Part shown: positions 26,673-36,519 of the stretch, in pieces
Layout: every line of letters begins with the position of its first letter
How positions within the stretch are numbered: position 1 is the stretch's first letter
From: Paenirhizobium naphthalenivorans
Lineage (GTDB): Bacteria > Pseudomonadota > Alphaproteobacteria > Rhizobiales > Rhizobiaceae
Assembly: GCF_007992095.1 (NCBI RefSeq)
Contig: NZ_BJZP01000009.1
Span: forward strand, 1 to 64,000
Reading direction: 5' to 3'
DNA length: 64,000 nt
Program-made: the position numbers and the translations under genes
The notes under the pieces: generated by a model
What the model was told of the DNA's origin: nothing
Databases searched by the model: none
Seen by the model: the letters and a program-made list of their open reading frames with translations, nothing else

Positions 26673-27950
26673 ATGGAAAATCCTGAAAACCCGAAACAGG
26701 TCGGGCGCCGCAGCTTCCTCAAGGGCGGGCTTATGGGGGGCGTCGCGCTCGCCGGTGCCGCGACCGCCGGGAAAGCGATGGCAGCCGGCGATCCGCTGAT
26801 CACCGAAGTCCAGGACTGGAACCGCTACTTAGGCGATGGTGTCGATGCGAACCCTTATGGCACGCCATCTCAGTTCGAGGCGCACGTGGTGCGCAAGAAC
26901 GTGCCATGGCTGACCTCGGATGCCATTTCGTCGATCAACTTCACGCCGCTGCACGCACTCGACGGTATCATCACACCGAACGGGCTGTGTTTCGAGCGTC
27001 ATCACGGTGGTGTCGCGGTGATCGAGCCGACGGCTCATCGCCTGATGATCAACGGCCTGGTCGACAAGCCGCTCGTGTTCACCATGGATGACCTCAAGCG
27101 CTTCCCGCGCGAAAACAAGGTTTACTTCCTGGAATGCGCCGCCAACTCCGGCATGGAATGGCGTGGCGCCCAGCTCAATGGCTGCCAGTTCACCCACGGT
27201 ATGTTGCATTGCGTGATGTACACCGGCGTGCCGCTGAGGACCATCCTTGCGGAAGCGGGCGTCAAGACCGAGGGCAGATGGCTGCTGGCAGAGGGTGCCG
27301 ACGCCTCCGCGATGACGCGTTCGATCCCGATGGAAAAGGCGCTTGATGACTGCCTGGTGGCCTTCGGCATGAATGGCGAGGCTTTGCGTGCTGAGCAAGG
27401 CTATCCACTGCGTCTCGTCGTCCCCGGATGGGAGGGCAATATGTGGGTCAAATGGCTACGAAGGCTCGAGGTCGGCGATAAGCCCTGGCAGCAGCGCGAG
27501 GAAACCTCGAAATACACCGACCTTCTGCCGGATGGAAAATCGCGCCGGTTCACCTGGGCGATGGACGTGAAGTCTGTGATCACCAATCCAAGCCCCCAGG
27601 CGCCGATCAAACATGGCAAGGGACCGCTGGTCCTGAGCGGCCTTGCCTGGTCCGGCCAAGGCACCATCAAGCGGGTCGACGTAACGCTCGACGGCGGGAG
27701 GAACTGGCACACGGCCCGCCTTGACGGCCCGAGCCTGCCCAAGGCGCTGCATCGCTTCTACTACGAATTCGACTGGGACGGTTCCGAACTCTTCCTGCAG
27801 TCGCGGGCGATCGATGAGCAGGGCTTTATTCAACCGACCAAGGATCAGTTGCGCAGCGTGCGCGGCTCCAACTCCATCTACCACAACAATGGCATCCAGA
27901 CGTGGTACGTCAACAAGGACGGAGGCATCGAGAATGTCGAAATTTCGTGA
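26673..27950 (+). CDS. soxC: SoxC, molybdenum sulfur dehydrogenase subunit
   Basis: A 425-residue sulfite oxidase-family molybdopterin protein with a Tat leader ([14 protein letters not shown]). The molybdenum-ligating cysteine is in [14 protein letters not shown]. The Mo-co dimerisation domain fills the C-terminal third ([21 protein letters not shown]). With SoxD it removes six electrons from the SoxY-bound sulfane atom, allowing complete oxidation to sulfate without sulfur globules. ATG 26673 is preceded by AAAGGAGGAG. Confidence 0.94.
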   Translation: MENPENPKQVGRRSFLKGGLMGGVALAGAATAGKAMAAGDPLITEVQDWNRYLGDGVDANPYGTPSQFEAHVVRKNVPWLTSDAISSINFTPLHALDGIITPNGLCFERHHGGVAVIEPTAHRLMINGLVDKPLVFTMDDLKRFPRENKVYFLECAANSGMEWRGAQLNGCQFTHGMLHCVMYTGVPLRTILAEAGVKTEGRWLLAEGADASAMTRSIPMEKALDDCLVAFGMNGEALRAEQGYPLRLVVPGWEGNMWVKWLRRLEVGDKPWQQREETSKYTDLLPDGKSRRFTWAMDVKSVITNPSPQAPIKHGKGPLVLSGLAWSGQGTIKRVDVTLDGGRNWHTARLDGPSLPKALHRFYYEFDWDGSELFLQSRAIDEQGFIQPTKDQLRSVRGSNSIYHNNGIQTWYVNKDGGIENVEIS

Positions 27951-29070
27951 TCCGCTGCTTCTGACCGCCGGACTGCTGCTTGCCTCGGCCCATCTCGCCG
28001 ACGCGGGCGATGTCGACGCGGGCAAGAAGGTCTTTGCCAAATGTGCCGCCTGTCATGCGGTAGGTCAGAATGCCAAGCACAAGGTCGGGCCGGTGCTGAA
28101 CGATGTCATCGGTCGCAAGGCCGGTACGGCCGAGGGGTACAACTACTCTCCGGCGATGGCGAAGGCCGGCGAGGGCGGGCTCGTATGGGATGACACCACC
28201 CTGCACGCTTACCTGGCCAAGCCCAGGGATGTCGTCAAGGGCACCAAGATGACCTTCGCAGGTCTGAAGAAGAGGGACGACGTCGACAATGTGATCGCCT
28301 ATCTGGAGAGCTTCTCCACCGTCGCCGAGCCGGCTCAAAAGGCCTCGAAAGACGAAGAGGGCGCGGCACCGGCGGGAGCCAAATCAGCCGAGATAACGCA
28401 GGCTCAGCCTGCGGGCGGACAGTCTCAAACGGGCGAAAAACAACCGACCGAAAGCACTGGGACGCATTTCATGCTCGGCCGCGAGGCGACGCCGGAGGAG
28501 ATCGCTGCCTGGGACATTGATGTTCGTCCCGATGGTCTCGGCTTGCCGGAGGGCCATGGCACGGTGGCTCAAGGAATGGCGATCTATGATGAGAAGTGCG
28601 CCGTTTGCCACGGTGACTTCGGCGAAGCCGTCGGACGTCGCCCGGTTCTGGCCGGCGGCCAGGGGACGCTGCAGGCCGATCGGCCGGAAAAAACCATCGG
28701 CTCCTTTTGGCCCTATCTTTCGACTGTCTACGACTATGTTCGTCGCGCCATGCCGTTCGGCGATGCCCGCTCGTTGTCCAACGACGACGTCTATGCGCTC
28801 ACTGCCTATCTGCTCTACCTGAATGATGAAATCTCGGACGAGAATTTTGAGCTGTCGAAGGAGAACTTCGCCTCGATCAGACTGCCGAACGAGCCGAACT
28901 TCATCGATGACGATCGGCTTCAGGAGCCCTATTATGTCGACAAGTCGGAGCCTTGCATGACCGATTGCGCGCCCGGAAAGGCCACGATCAAGATGCATGC
29001 GGCGGTTCTCGACGTGACGCCTGAAGCTAAGGGCGGCGGTGAAGAGCCGACCGGCGGCGGGATCGAATAG
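27934..29070 (+). CDS. soxD: SoxD, dihaem cytochrome subunit of Sox(CD)2
   Basis: A 378-residue exported cytochrome. Its signal peptide is followed by a cytochrome c domain with CAACH (near residue 38), a flexible Ala/Gln/Gly-rich linker (about 130-180) and a second cytochrome domain with CAVCH near 221. It takes electrons from SoxC to the respiratory chain. The start ATG 27934 lies inside soxC (17-bp overlap) with GGAGG upstream, giving tight coupling. It ends the sox operon. Confidence 0.93.
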   Translation: MSKFRDPLLLTAGLLLASAHLADAGDVDAGKKVFAKCAACHAVGQNAKHKVGPVLNDVIGRKAGTAEGYNYSPAMAKAGEGGLVWDDTTLHAYLAKPRDVVKGTKMTFAGLKKRDDVDNVIAYLESFSTVAEPAQKASKDEEGAAPAGAKSAEITQAQPAGGQSQTGEKQPTESTGTHFMLGREATPEEIAAWDIDVRPDGLGLPEGHGTVAQGMAIYDEKCAVCHGDFGEAVGRRPVLAGGQGTLQADRPEKTIGSFWPYLSTVYDYVRRAMPFGDARSLSNDDVYALTAYLLYLNDEISDENFELSKENFASIRLPNEPNFIDDDRLQEPYYVDKSEPCMTDCAPGKATIKMHAAVLDVTPEAKGGGEEPTGGGIE

Positions 29071-29133
29071 CATCACCCAGCTGCGCGCGGCTGGACCTCC
29101 TAATGCGATCATGAAATGTCGCAGGCATCGGCG

Positions 29134-29544
29134 TCACTCCGCCAGCTTGGTCGCGCCGTCGATGATCTCCCGGGGAAGCGATAGGGACTGGCGCGCCGCG
29201 AGGTCGAAATAGACCGAGACGGCGAGCAGTTCGGCGCACAGCGCGCCACCTGCCTTGTTGGTCAGGCGATGGTGGGTCGAGAGTGAAGTGCGTCCGACCT
29301 TGACGATCGAGCTGCTGATCTCGAACAGGCTGCCGACCGGCAGCTCTTGGCGGAAATCGATCTCGTAGCGGCGATCGGCCCAGCCCTGTCGGCGTTCGCT
29401 GATCCAGGCTGCCGAATAACCGGCCGCTGCCATAAGATGCCACAGCGACTGGTCGAAGGCGGCGATGTAAAATTGCACGTTCATGTGCCCCATCGCGTCG
29501 CATTGCGCGGGGTAGACGACCCCTTGGTAGGTCAGGATTGTCAT
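29134..29544 (-). CDS. 4HBT-family acyl-CoA thioesterase
   Basis: A 136-residue hotdog-fold thioesterase with the 4-hydroxybenzoyl-CoA type motif AQCDAMGHMNVQFYIAAFDQSLW (catalytic Asp in QCDAMGH). ATG 29544 is preceded by GGGAGAAAAGGCG; an upstream in-frame TTG or CTG is less likely. It is convergent with soxD and divergent from the LysR gene, so the LysR probably controls it. Hotdog thioesterases occur beside BKACE enzymes in betaine-type catabolism, where they cleave the acyl-CoA product. I infer the same here. Confidence 0.82.
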   Translation of the reverse strand: MTILTYQGVVYPAQCDAMGHMNVQFYIAAFDQSLWHLMAAAGYSAAWISERRQGWADRRYEIDFRQELPVGSLFEISSSIVKVGRTSLSTHHRLTNKAGGALCAELLAVSVYFDLAARQSLSLPREIIDGATKLAE

Positions 29545-29651
29545 CGCCTTTTCTCCCTCTGTCTGGTAGCTGTGCCGGGCCCGGCTTGGATGATAAATCA
29601 ATTTATGCAATAGTTGTAGCCACAAGCATTTTTGTAGGGAATGATGCGGCG

Positions 29652-30626
29652 ATGGTTGGTCCGAGACGGCGTTTCGTTTGGGAATTGGACTGGAATCTTC
29701 TGCGCACCTTCATGGTGATCGTCCAGGAGAAGGGACTGACGGCGGCCGGAGACAAACTCTCGCTGAAGCAGCCGACCATCAGCAATGCCCTGCGGCGGCT
29801 CGAGATCCACATGGATTGCCGGCTTATCGAGCGCAATGCCTCGCATTTTTCCGTCACGCCGGCAGGCCAGCGGCTGTTTAGCGAGTGCGTCGCGCTGTTC
29901 GACATTGTCTCCGGCTTGCCGCAGCAGATGGAGGAACTGCCAGGCGATCTGACGGGGCATATCGATATTGCGCTTGCCAGCCATGTCGTCTGTCCTTTCT
30001 TCGACGAGGTTCTTGCCTCCTTCCACCGCGCCTTTCCGCAGGTGACTTTAGCGATGATGGTGGCGCCAAGTCGTGATGTAGCCACCGCCGTGGCGAACCG
30101 GGACGCCGGTTTTGGTCTCTGCCTGATGGAGGAGCGCCACCAGAAGCTCGAATATGAAGTGCTCTACCGCGAAGCTTTCGGATACTTCTGCGGCCCGCGC
30201 CATCCGCTGTTCGGTAGGCCCGACATTCCGCTTTCGGCGCTGCGCGATGAGCCCTATGTCTCGTTCAAGACTGATCAGATGACTGGAGCTCTCTGGCCTG
30301 TCGCGCTCCTGCGACAGCAAGAAGAATTCGCGGGTGTTGTCCTCGGCACCTCTTCCCATCTGGAGGAGGTCAAGCGCTTGATCATCGCCGGCTTCGGCTT
30401 CGGTCCGTTGCCGATCCATGTGGTCGAGGACGATGTCCGCGCCGGACGGCTCTGGCGATTGCCGCCCTATCAGAACGCCCCGGTCATCGACGTGCATCTC
30501 GTCTACGATCCGACCGCCCGCCGGGGACGGGCGGAGAGCATTCTTCTCGCCGAACTGCGCCAAGCGATCGGCTCGCAGCCGCTCGCCGAGCGCACCTATC
30601 CCGGCCCGGCGAGCGGTTCGGTTTAG
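29652..30626 (+). CDS. LysR-family transcriptional regulator
   Basis: A 324-residue LTTR. The N-terminal winged HTH (WNLLRTFMVIVQEKGLTAAGDKLSLKQPTISNALRRLE) and a periplasmic-binding-like effector domain (about 100-310) are clear. ATG 29652 is favoured; longer in-frame starts would run through the divergent thioesterase promoter. LTTRs typically activate the divergent gene in response to a pathway intermediate. The stop is 5 bp from the end of the convergent deacetylase-family gene. Confidence 0.9.
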   Translation: MVGPRRRFVWELDWNLLRTFMVIVQEKGLTAAGDKLSLKQPTISNALRRLEIHMDCRLIERNASHFSVTPAGQRLFSECVALFDIVSGLPQQMEELPGDLTGHIDIALASHVVCPFFDEVLASFHRAFPQVTLAMMVAPSRDVATAVANRDAGFGLCLMEERHQKLEYEVLYREAFGYFCGPRHPLFGRPDIPLSALRDEPYVSFKTDQMTGALWPVALLRQQEEFAGVVLGTSSHLEEVKRLIIAGFGFGPLPIHVVEDDVRAGRLWRLPPYQNAPVIDVHLVYDPTARRGRAESILLAELRQAIGSQPLAERTYPGPASGSV

Positions 30627-30630
30627 CGCC

Positions 30631-31659
30631 TCAGACGGCTTTCGCACCGTAGCCGGTGAGAAAGGACGTGAGGTTGTCGCCGAGTTCGTCGCAAAGATAG
30701 CCGCCCTCCTGGACGATGACCGCCGGGCGTCCAAGCTTGGCAATCGCCTTGCCGATTAGCGCGAAGCCCGGTGTCGTGACCGAAAGCCCGCCGAACGGGT
30801 CTTTCTCGAAAGCGTCGAGTCCGAGTGCAATGACGATCGCGTCGGGGCTGAAGGCTTCGACCCGACGCAGGGCGGCGGACAAGGCTTCGAGATAGGCCGC
30901 ATCATCTGATCTGCGTGGTAGCGGCAGATTGTAATTGTAGCCGAGGCCTAGTCCTTCACCGCGTTCGTCGGCATGGCCCCAGAAGAACGGATAGAAGCGG
31001 ACCGGATCGGCGTGGATCGATACGGTCAGAACGTCGTTCCGTTCGTAGAAGACGCCCTGGGTGCCATTGCCATGGTGCAGGTCGACATCGATGATCGCCA
31101 CCCGTTCAGCTGAGCGGCGCAGGCGTTGCGCGGCAATCGCCGAATTGTTGAAGAAGCAGAAACCACCGGCCACGTCGCGGAAGGCATGATGCCCCGGCGG
31201 ACGGCAGAGCGCATAGGCCCAGGCGTCGCCTGCCATCACCGCATCGGCCGCCGATACAGCGCTCCAGGCGCTCCAGCAGGCGCTCTCCCAGGTTTCTGCC
31301 GAGATCGGGCAGGAGGTGTCGGCCATATGATAGCCGGCTTGGCCAACGGCCGAGGCCGGATAGGAACCCGCGCGGGCGATCGGATGAATGTTCGGGATGA
31401 CTTCTTCAGAGGCGCCTTCGATATGCTGCCAGCGCTGGTAGATGCGCTTGAGGAAGTCGAGATATTCGGGCGTGTGGATAGCCGAGATTGGTCCCAGGCC
31501 ATGGTCGGCCGGGCGGGCGACGTCGAGCCCTGCGGCTCTGGCGCCCTCCAGCAGGCGCTCGACGCGTTCCGGCTGTTCTGGATTGGGAAAACGACCACCG
31601 CTCGACAGGAAGAATTTCGGGTCGTGGCGTTTCTGTTCTGCTGCGTAAAAGGTCTTCAT
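30631..31659 (-). CDS. Acetylpolyamine amidohydrolase-like (class II HDAC family) enzyme
   Basis: A 342-residue arginase/deacetylase-fold zinc hydrolase. Landmarks are RPPGHHAFRDVAGGFCFFNN (catalytic His pair), IIDVDLHHGNGTQGVFYERND (zinc Asp/His) and LGLDAFEKDPFGGL (second zinc Asp). Length and the FYAAEQKRHDPKFFLSSG start match bacterial acetylpolyamine aminohydrolases (about 340 residues) rather than eukaryotic HDACs. It would remove an acyl group from an N-acylated amine. It heads or joins the leftward run with BKACE, the DMFase-like protein and the ABC transporter. Confidence 0.85.
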   Translation of the reverse strand: MKTFYAAEQKRHDPKFFLSSGGRFPNPEQPERVERLLEGARAAGLDVARPADHGLGPISAIHTPEYLDFLKRIYQRWQHIEGASEEVIPNIHPIARAGSYPASAVGQAGYHMADTSCPISAETWESACWSAWSAVSAADAVMAGDAWAYALCRPPGHHAFRDVAGGFCFFNNSAIAAQRLRRSAERVAIIDVDLHHGNGTQGVFYERNDVLTVSIHADPVRFYPFFWGHADERGEGLGLGYNYNLPLPRRSDDAAYLEALSAALRRVEAFSPDAIVIALGLDAFEKDPFGGLSVTTPGFALIGKAIAKLGRPAVIVQEGGYLCDELGDNLTSFLTGYGAKAV

Positions 31660-31710
31660 CTCTGCTCCAGTGGGTTTGTCGCCCGATGTGTCGCGCCGCC
31701 TGTTGCCGCC

Positions 31711-32640
31711 CTAGAAGGCAACCCGGTCGCCGCCCTTGAGGCCCAGCATCGTCCGGGCCTCCTCCGGTGTCGCCACGTCCAGCGACAGGCCTGCGAGGAT
31801 GGCGCGAATTCGCCTGACCTGGGCGGCATTGGATGTTGCCAGTTCACGGCCGTCGTAGAGGCTGTCCTCCAGTCCGACGCGGACGCTGCCGCCCATGGTC
31901 GCCGCCATGGTGATCATCGGCATCTGGTGGCGGCCTGCCGCCAGCACGGAAAACCGGTAATCCTCACCGAACAGCTTGTCGGCGGTCCGTTTCATGTGGA
32001 CGAGATTTTCCGGATCGGCGCCGATTCCGCCCAGGACGCCGAAGACGAACTGAATGAAAAGCGGCCCGGAAACGAGCCCGCGATCACGGAAGTGGGCCAG
32101 CGTATAGAGATGGCCGACGTCATAGCATTCGAACTCGAAGCGGGTGCCACAGCCTTCGCCCAGTCGCTTCAGGATCGCTTCGATGTCGGCGAATGTATTC
32201 TTGAACATCGTGCCGCGTGTCGCTTCGAGCAGTGCCGGCTCCCAAGCGTGCTGCCATTCGCGGGGCCGGTCAAGTGCCGGATAGAGGCCGAAATTCATCG
32301 AGCCCATGTTGAGCGAGCACATCTCCGGCTCGGCCGAAACGGCTGCCGCCAGCCGTTCGTCGACCGACATCACCGATGATCCTCCGGTGGAAATGTTGAT
32401 GACAGCATCACAGGCCTGCTTGATCACGGGCAGGAAGCGCATGAAGACGGCCGGATCGGCCGTCGGGCGCCCGTCTTCCGGATCGCGCGCATGCAGATGC
32501 AGAATAGAGGCGCCGGCCTCGGCGGCTTCGATCGATTGCGTCGCAATGTCCTCCGGCCGGTAAGGCAGGTGCGGCGACATGGAGGGCGTGTGAACCGAAC
32601 CGGTGACGGCGCAGGTGATGATGACTTTTTTCGATTTCAT
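31711..32640 (-). CDS. BKACE-family beta-keto acid cleavage enzyme
   Basis: A 309-residue TIM-barrel zinc enzyme (former DUF849). It condenses a beta-keto acid with acetyl-CoA, yielding acetoacetate and a new acyl-CoA. Zinc ligands are in ILHLHARDP (HxH), and the conserved glycine-rich INISTGGSS and MGSMNFG segments are present. The family covers 3-keto-5-aminohexanoate, dehydrocarnitine and many other substrates, set by a few pocket residues. ATG 32640 is used; the longer frame overlaps the DMFase-like gene. Neighbours suggest a nitrogenous substrate. Confidence 0.88.
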   Translation of the reverse strand: MKSKKVIITCAVTGSVHTPSMSPHLPYRPEDIATQSIEAAEAGASILHLHARDPEDGRPTADPAVFMRFLPVIKQACDAVINISTGGSSVMSVDERLAAAVSAEPEMCSLNMGSMNFGLYPALDRPREWQHAWEPALLEATRGTMFKNTFADIEAILKRLGEGCGTRFEFECYDVGHLYTLAHFRDRGLVSGPLFIQFVFGVLGGIGADPENLVHMKRTADKLFGEDYRFSVLAAGRHQMPMITMAATMGGSVRVGLEDSLYDGRELATSNAAQVRRIRAILAGLSLDVATPEEARTMLGLKGGDRVAF

Positions 32641-32650
32641 GATGACCTGA

Positions 32651-34291
32651 TTATCGGCTGGAGGGATCAAGGGCGCGGTCGAGCACATTGCGGGTGACGC
32701 GCTCGACCATCGCGTCCTGGCGCAGGAGCCCGGCGATCCATTCGGTGGAACCGATATGGAAGACTTGGCCTTCGCCCTTGGGGAAATTGACGATCATGCC
32801 GCAGCCGCGCTTGACCTTCTCAAGGTTCTCGTCGCTGCGCGAACCGTAGAGGGTCTCGGCGACGAAACGGCCGTCCTCGTCGGTCAGGAACTGGTCCTCG
32901 ACGGCGATGTCGGCGCTCTCCTCGACCAGCGAAGTCATGCCGAGCGCAAGGATCTCTAGGCCCTCCGGCACGATGTCCTCGCCACCTGGTTCGGGCAGGC
33001 CGTTGCGGATTACATAGTCGAGCCCGTCGACTTCATAGCCGAAGACATGGCTCTCCGCGCCGAGGAGATCGCCGTAATAGATGCCGGTCCCGGCAAAGGC
33101 CCAATGGCCGGGACGGTAGACCGGGAAACCGCGGGCGCCGCGCGGAGCGCAACCGCCCCAGCCGGCGTAGAGACCGCGGGTGGCATTGAGGCCGAAGCTC
33201 AGTGCGCCGGGGCGCCCGATTTCGGGAGCCTCCCAGGAATTCGTGGCGCGCGTGATGTCACCGCCTGCATAGGCCGGATCCTCGGCGCGCGCCCGATACT
33301 TGTAGCAGACCTGGGTGCGCCCCTCGTCTTCGAGCCGCGTCTGCCACATGAAGTTGCCGGCAAAGCGAGCGGCGAAGCCGCCGCGCTCGACAAAACGGTC
33401 GACCGCATCGCGCATTTCCCAGGTCCAGTATTCGTCATGGCCGACGAAGACGGCACAGTCGTAATCGTCGAGAATTTCCGGGCGGAAATGCAGCTCGTGC
33501 TGGCTGGCAAGATCGATCGCATAGCCGGCTCGCTCGGCCCAGCGGAAGAAATGGCTGTCATAGCTTGCCCAGCCTGAAGAGGCGTATTTCTTGGAATGGC
33601 CGGTCGAATAGGCCCATTCCATATGCGGATAGCGTGGTGCGACCGCCGGCGGCGTCTCGACCTCGAGCGGCACGCGCGGCGCTCCCTGAGGCAGCACGAC
33701 GAAGCCGCGGCACCACGGTCGCTGGGTGCTGACTCGCGTCGCATACTGGTCGCGGTTCGGCCCGGTGATCCCCTGGTAGTGGTTGGAGCCGCCCCAGGTG
33801 TTGTAGGAGGTCCACGTGCCGGTGGCGGCGACTTGCAGGATGCGCCCCGGCTTGGCGCCAGCGGCCGGGCAAAGAATGAAAAGGTGATGAGCTTGGATAG
33901 GCTTTCCGTCGCGGCCTTCGGCTGTCAGCGTCAGCCGATAGGCACCGGACGTCCAGTCCGTCGGAATGCGGAAGGAATGGCTCTGCCGCCAGCCGCAGCC
34001 CTCGACCGAACATTGGTCCGGGGTCTCCTGCCAGGCAGTCGCAATGGCGGAAATGGTCAGCATGTGCTGCTCGGTTGCGCCATCGCGAAGGACGTCGATG
34101 TCACAGGATGCGGCCGTCGAGCTGATGAACAGCGTCACCTCGTCGCCGGGCACATAGGAGAAACGGTCGGAATAGCACCAGATTTCGCCGCGCTCTCCGT
34201 CCATGCCGGGATGTTCGTAGTAGTGTCCGAGCACCGCTTCGCGGCGCTGGGCTTCGGTCAGGCCGAAATCGGGAAACTCAGCTTTTGCCAT
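32651..34291 (-). CDS. N,N-dimethylformamidase large-subunit-like protein
   Basis: A 546-residue protein related to the large subunit of N,N-dimethylformamidase (DmfA2), shorter than that enzyme's subunit of roughly 760 residues. An N-terminal beta-sandwich is followed by a hydrolase core with NTWGGSNHY (164-172), HSKKYASSGWASYDSHFFRWAE, VGHDEYWTWEMRD (283-295) and a GYEVDG segment further on. Known DMFase uses a mononuclear iron held by two tyrosines and a glutamate; DEYW and YEVDG are candidate ligand regions. No small subunit is adjacent. It may hydrolyse an amide or lactam. Its real substrate is unknown. Confidence 0.78.
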   Translation of the reverse strand: MAKAEFPDFGLTEAQRREAVLGHYYEHPGMDGERGEIWCYSDRFSYVPGDEVTLFISSTAASCDIDVLRDGATEQHMLTISAIATAWQETPDQCSVEGCGWRQSHSFRIPTDWTSGAYRLTLTAEGRDGKPIQAHHLFILCPAAGAKPGRILQVAATGTWTSYNTWGGSNHYQGITGPNRDQYATRVSTQRPWCRGFVVLPQGAPRVPLEVETPPAVAPRYPHMEWAYSTGHSKKYASSGWASYDSHFFRWAERAGYAIDLASQHELHFRPEILDDYDCAVFVGHDEYWTWEMRDAVDRFVERGGFAARFAGNFMWQTRLEDEGRTQVCYKYRARAEDPAYAGGDITRATNSWEAPEIGRPGALSFGLNATRGLYAGWGGCAPRGARGFPVYRPGHWAFAGTGIYYGDLLGAESHVFGYEVDGLDYVIRNGLPEPGGEDIVPEGLEILALGMTSLVEESADIAVEDQFLTDEDGRFVAETLYGSRSDENLEKVKRGCGMIVNFPKGEGQVFHIGSTEWIAGLLRQDAMVERVTRNVLDRALDPSSR

Positions 34292-34312
34292 GCTTGTTCT
34301 ACCCTCCTGTAA

Positions 34313-35077
34313 TCAGGCGTTGAGGAACTTGCGGAGGAATGTTCGGGTCCGCTCTTGTTTCGGATTGCTGAACAACTCGTCAGGCGTCCCCTCCTCAACC
34401 ACCGCACCATCGGCCATGAACAGCACCTTGTCGGCGACTTCGGCGGCAAAGCGCATCTCGTGGGTGACGATAACCATCGTCATGTGTTCGCTGGCGAGTT
34501 GTTTCATCACCAGGTTGACCTCATCGACCAGTTCCGGATCGAGCGCGGAAGTGGCTTCGTCGAACAGCATGACCTTTGGCTGCATGGCGAGCGCCCGGGC
34601 GATCGCGACACGCTGCTTCTGGCCGCCGGAGAGACGTGCGGGATAGGCGTCGATCTTGTCAGCAAGGCCGACCTTGTCGAGCATTTTCAGCGCCAGTTCC
34701 CGCGCCTTGTCCCTGGCCATGCCCTTGAGCTTGACAGGGGCGATGGTGATGTTGTCGGCGACGCTCAGGTGCGGAAAAAGGTTGAAGTGCTGGAACACCA
34801 TGCCCATTTGCTGGCGCACCTGGTTGATGTGGCGCTCGAAGGCGCGACGTTCGAGCTTCTGGTTGGCCTGCACGCCGTCGAGCCAGACCTCGCCGCCATC
34901 GAGCGTTTCGAGGTGGTTGATGGAGCGGAGAAGTGTGCTCTTGCCCGAGCCGCTGGGGCCGATCACCGCGATGATCTGGCCACGCGCCACGCTGAGATCA
35001 ATGCCTTTGAGGACCTCCAGGGGACCGTAGGATTTGCGGGCGCCACGCACCTCGATCATCGGACGCATATCGTTCAT
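34313..35077 (-). CDS. Polar amino acid ABC transporter, ATP-binding protein
   Basis: A 254-residue ATPase of the HisP/GlnQ type. Walker A is GPSGSGKST (40-48), signature [15 protein letters not shown], Walker [13 protein letters not shown] and switch VTHEM. ATG 35077 overlaps the end of the upstream permease gene (ATGA). The open frame continues upstream to 35740, but that part is the permease gene read out of frame. Powers import of the substrate bound by the 36520 protein. Confidence 0.95.
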   Translation of the reverse strand: MNDMRPMIEVRGARKSYGPLEVLKGIDLSVARGQIIAVIGPSGSGKSTLLRSINHLETLDGGEVWLDGVQANQKLERRAFERHINQVRQQMGMVFQHFNLFPHLSVADNITIAPVKLKGMARDKARELALKMLDKVGLADKIDAYPARLSGGQKQRVAIARALAMQPKVMLFDEATSALDPELVDEVNLVMKQLASEHMTMVIVTHEMRFAAEVADKVLFMADGAVVEEGTPDELFSNPKQERTRTFLRKFLNA

Positions 35078-35733
35078 CGCGAAAGCTCCACTTTCCGTTC
35101 GATCCGGCGCAGGACGGCCTCGAGGATCAGGTTGAGACTGTAGTAACAGGCGGCGGCCGTGAGGTAGAATTCGAATGGCCGGTAGGTTTCGCTGATGGCG
35201 AGCTGTGCGGTGTGCACGAGTTCGGCGATGCCGATCATCGAGACGATCGACGACTCCTTGAGAAGTGCGATCATCATGTTGCCGATAGCCGGCAAGGTGC
35301 TGCGTACCGCCTGCGGCACAACGATGTAGAAGAGCGTCTGCCAGCGACTGAAACCGAGTGAGCGGGCGGCTTCTGTCTGGCCCTTGTCGAGCGCGACGAT
35401 GCCGGAACGGAAAATATCGGCATTGTAGACTGCGAAATGCAGGGAAAGTCCGATAATGCCGGACCAGATGGCCGGAATGTCGATGCCGATCTGAACGAGG
35501 CCGAAATAGATGAGGAAAAGCTGCAGCAGCAGCGGCGTTCCCATGAACATCCACATGAACAGTCGTAGCGGATAGCGCACGATTGCCGCGCCGTAGAGCA
35601 CCAGCAGCGCGAAGACAACCCCGGCAATGATGCTGAGCGCCGCCGAGACCGTGGAGAGCACGACTGTCCACCACAGTCCTTCGAGGATGAGCGTCCAGTA
35701 GGGCGGAACAACGCTGAAATCGAGACCTTGCAT
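35074..35733 (-). CDS. Polar amino acid ABC transporter permease (HisM type)
   Basis: A 219-residue inner-membrane protein with about five helices and the EAA loop [24 protein letters not shown] characteristic of HAAT-family permeases. It follows the other permease by 3 bp and overlaps the ATPase by 4 bp. The two permeases probably form a heterodimeric channel. Confidence 0.93.
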   Translation of the reverse strand: MQGLDFSVVPPYWTLILEGLWWTVVLSTVSAALSIIAGVVFALLVLYGAAIVRYPLRLFMWMFMGTPLLLQLFLIYFGLVQIGIDIPAIWSGIIGLSLHFAVYNADIFRSGIVALDKGQTEAARSLGFSRWQTLFYIVVPQAVRSTLPAIGNMMIALLKESSIVSMIGIAELVHTAQLAISETYRPFEFYLTAAACYYSLNLILEAVLRRIERKVELSR

Positions 35734-35736
35734 TGT

Positions 35737-36387
35737 TCAAGCCTCTTCCGCATAGCGTCGATCGAGCGCGCCAGTCAGCAGCGTCAGCCCGTAGACCAGA
35801 ATCATGTAGAGAACCGCAGTGACCGAGAAAATCTCGAACGGTTTGTAGGTCGAGCCGATGAACCGCTGCGCTGTGTAGGTGAGTTCGACCACCGAAATGG
35901 TTGCAACAAGCGCCGTCCCCTTGACCAGCGCCACAGCATTGACTCCAAGCGGGCGGATCATCAGCTTGGCTGCCTGCGGCAGCACGATCCAGCGCATAGC
36001 CTGGCCGGAGCCGAAACCGAGCGAGCGAGCGGCCTCCATCTGGCCGCGGTCGACGGCGAGAATGCCGCCTCGGATCGATTCGGCCATATAGGCGCCTATA
36101 TTGAGACCAAGCGCGATCGCGCCGGCCGCGAACGGCTCAAGCTGGATGCCGACCTGCGGCCCGCCGAAATAGAGCAGGAATATCTGGATCAAAGCCGGCG
36201 TACCGCGAAAGATGCTGACATAAGCCGCGCCAAGAAAGCGGACTACGGCGATATGTGATAAGCGCGCCGCGGTGATGATCGAAGCAACGCCAAGACCGAT
36301 CGTAATCGAGATCACCGAGATCTCGACCGTGGTCAAAGCGGCCTCGATGAAGACCGGAAAGATGCGGAGAATAAGAGCGAAGTCCAT
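35737..36387 (-). CDS. Polar amino acid ABC transporter permease (HisQ type)
   Basis: A 216-residue permease. Its EAA loop reads [23 protein letters not shown], with an N-terminal helix [23 protein letters not shown] 36387 matches the usual family N-terminus; a longer frame to 36426 adds 13 residues with no family support. It lies 132 bp after the binding-protein gene, in the same direction. Confidence 0.92.
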   Translation of the reverse strand: MDFALILRIFPVFIEAALTTVEISVISITIGLGVASIITAARLSHIAVVRFLGAAYVSIFRGTPALIQIFLLYFGGPQVGIQLEPFAAGAIALGLNIGAYMAESIRGGILAVDRGQMEAARSLGFGSGQAMRWIVLPQAAKLMIRPLGVNAVALVKGTALVATISVVELTYTAQRFIGSTYKPFEIFSVTAVLYMILVYGLTLLTGALDRRYAEEA

Positions 36388-36519
36388 CCCGAAACCCTGT
36401 GTCGAGCGAGCGTCAAGCCCAGCCACACGCTATCTCCAACCGGAGCGAACGCGGCGGCCATGGGGCGACAAAGCAGGTTGGCGGGCGGGGCCCTATGGTC
36501 CCGCCCCAGTCGATGGCGA

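Noticed and set aside
29134..32640. Carnitine degradation locus
   Set aside because: BKACE and thioesterase fit, but carnitine dehydrogenase is missing and the two amide hydrolases are not part of that pathway.
35078..35740. N-terminal extension that would fuse 220 residues onto the ABC ATPase
   Set aside because: The region is the HisM-type permease gene in another frame. The ATPase has a normal N-terminus at 35077 overlapping the permease stop.
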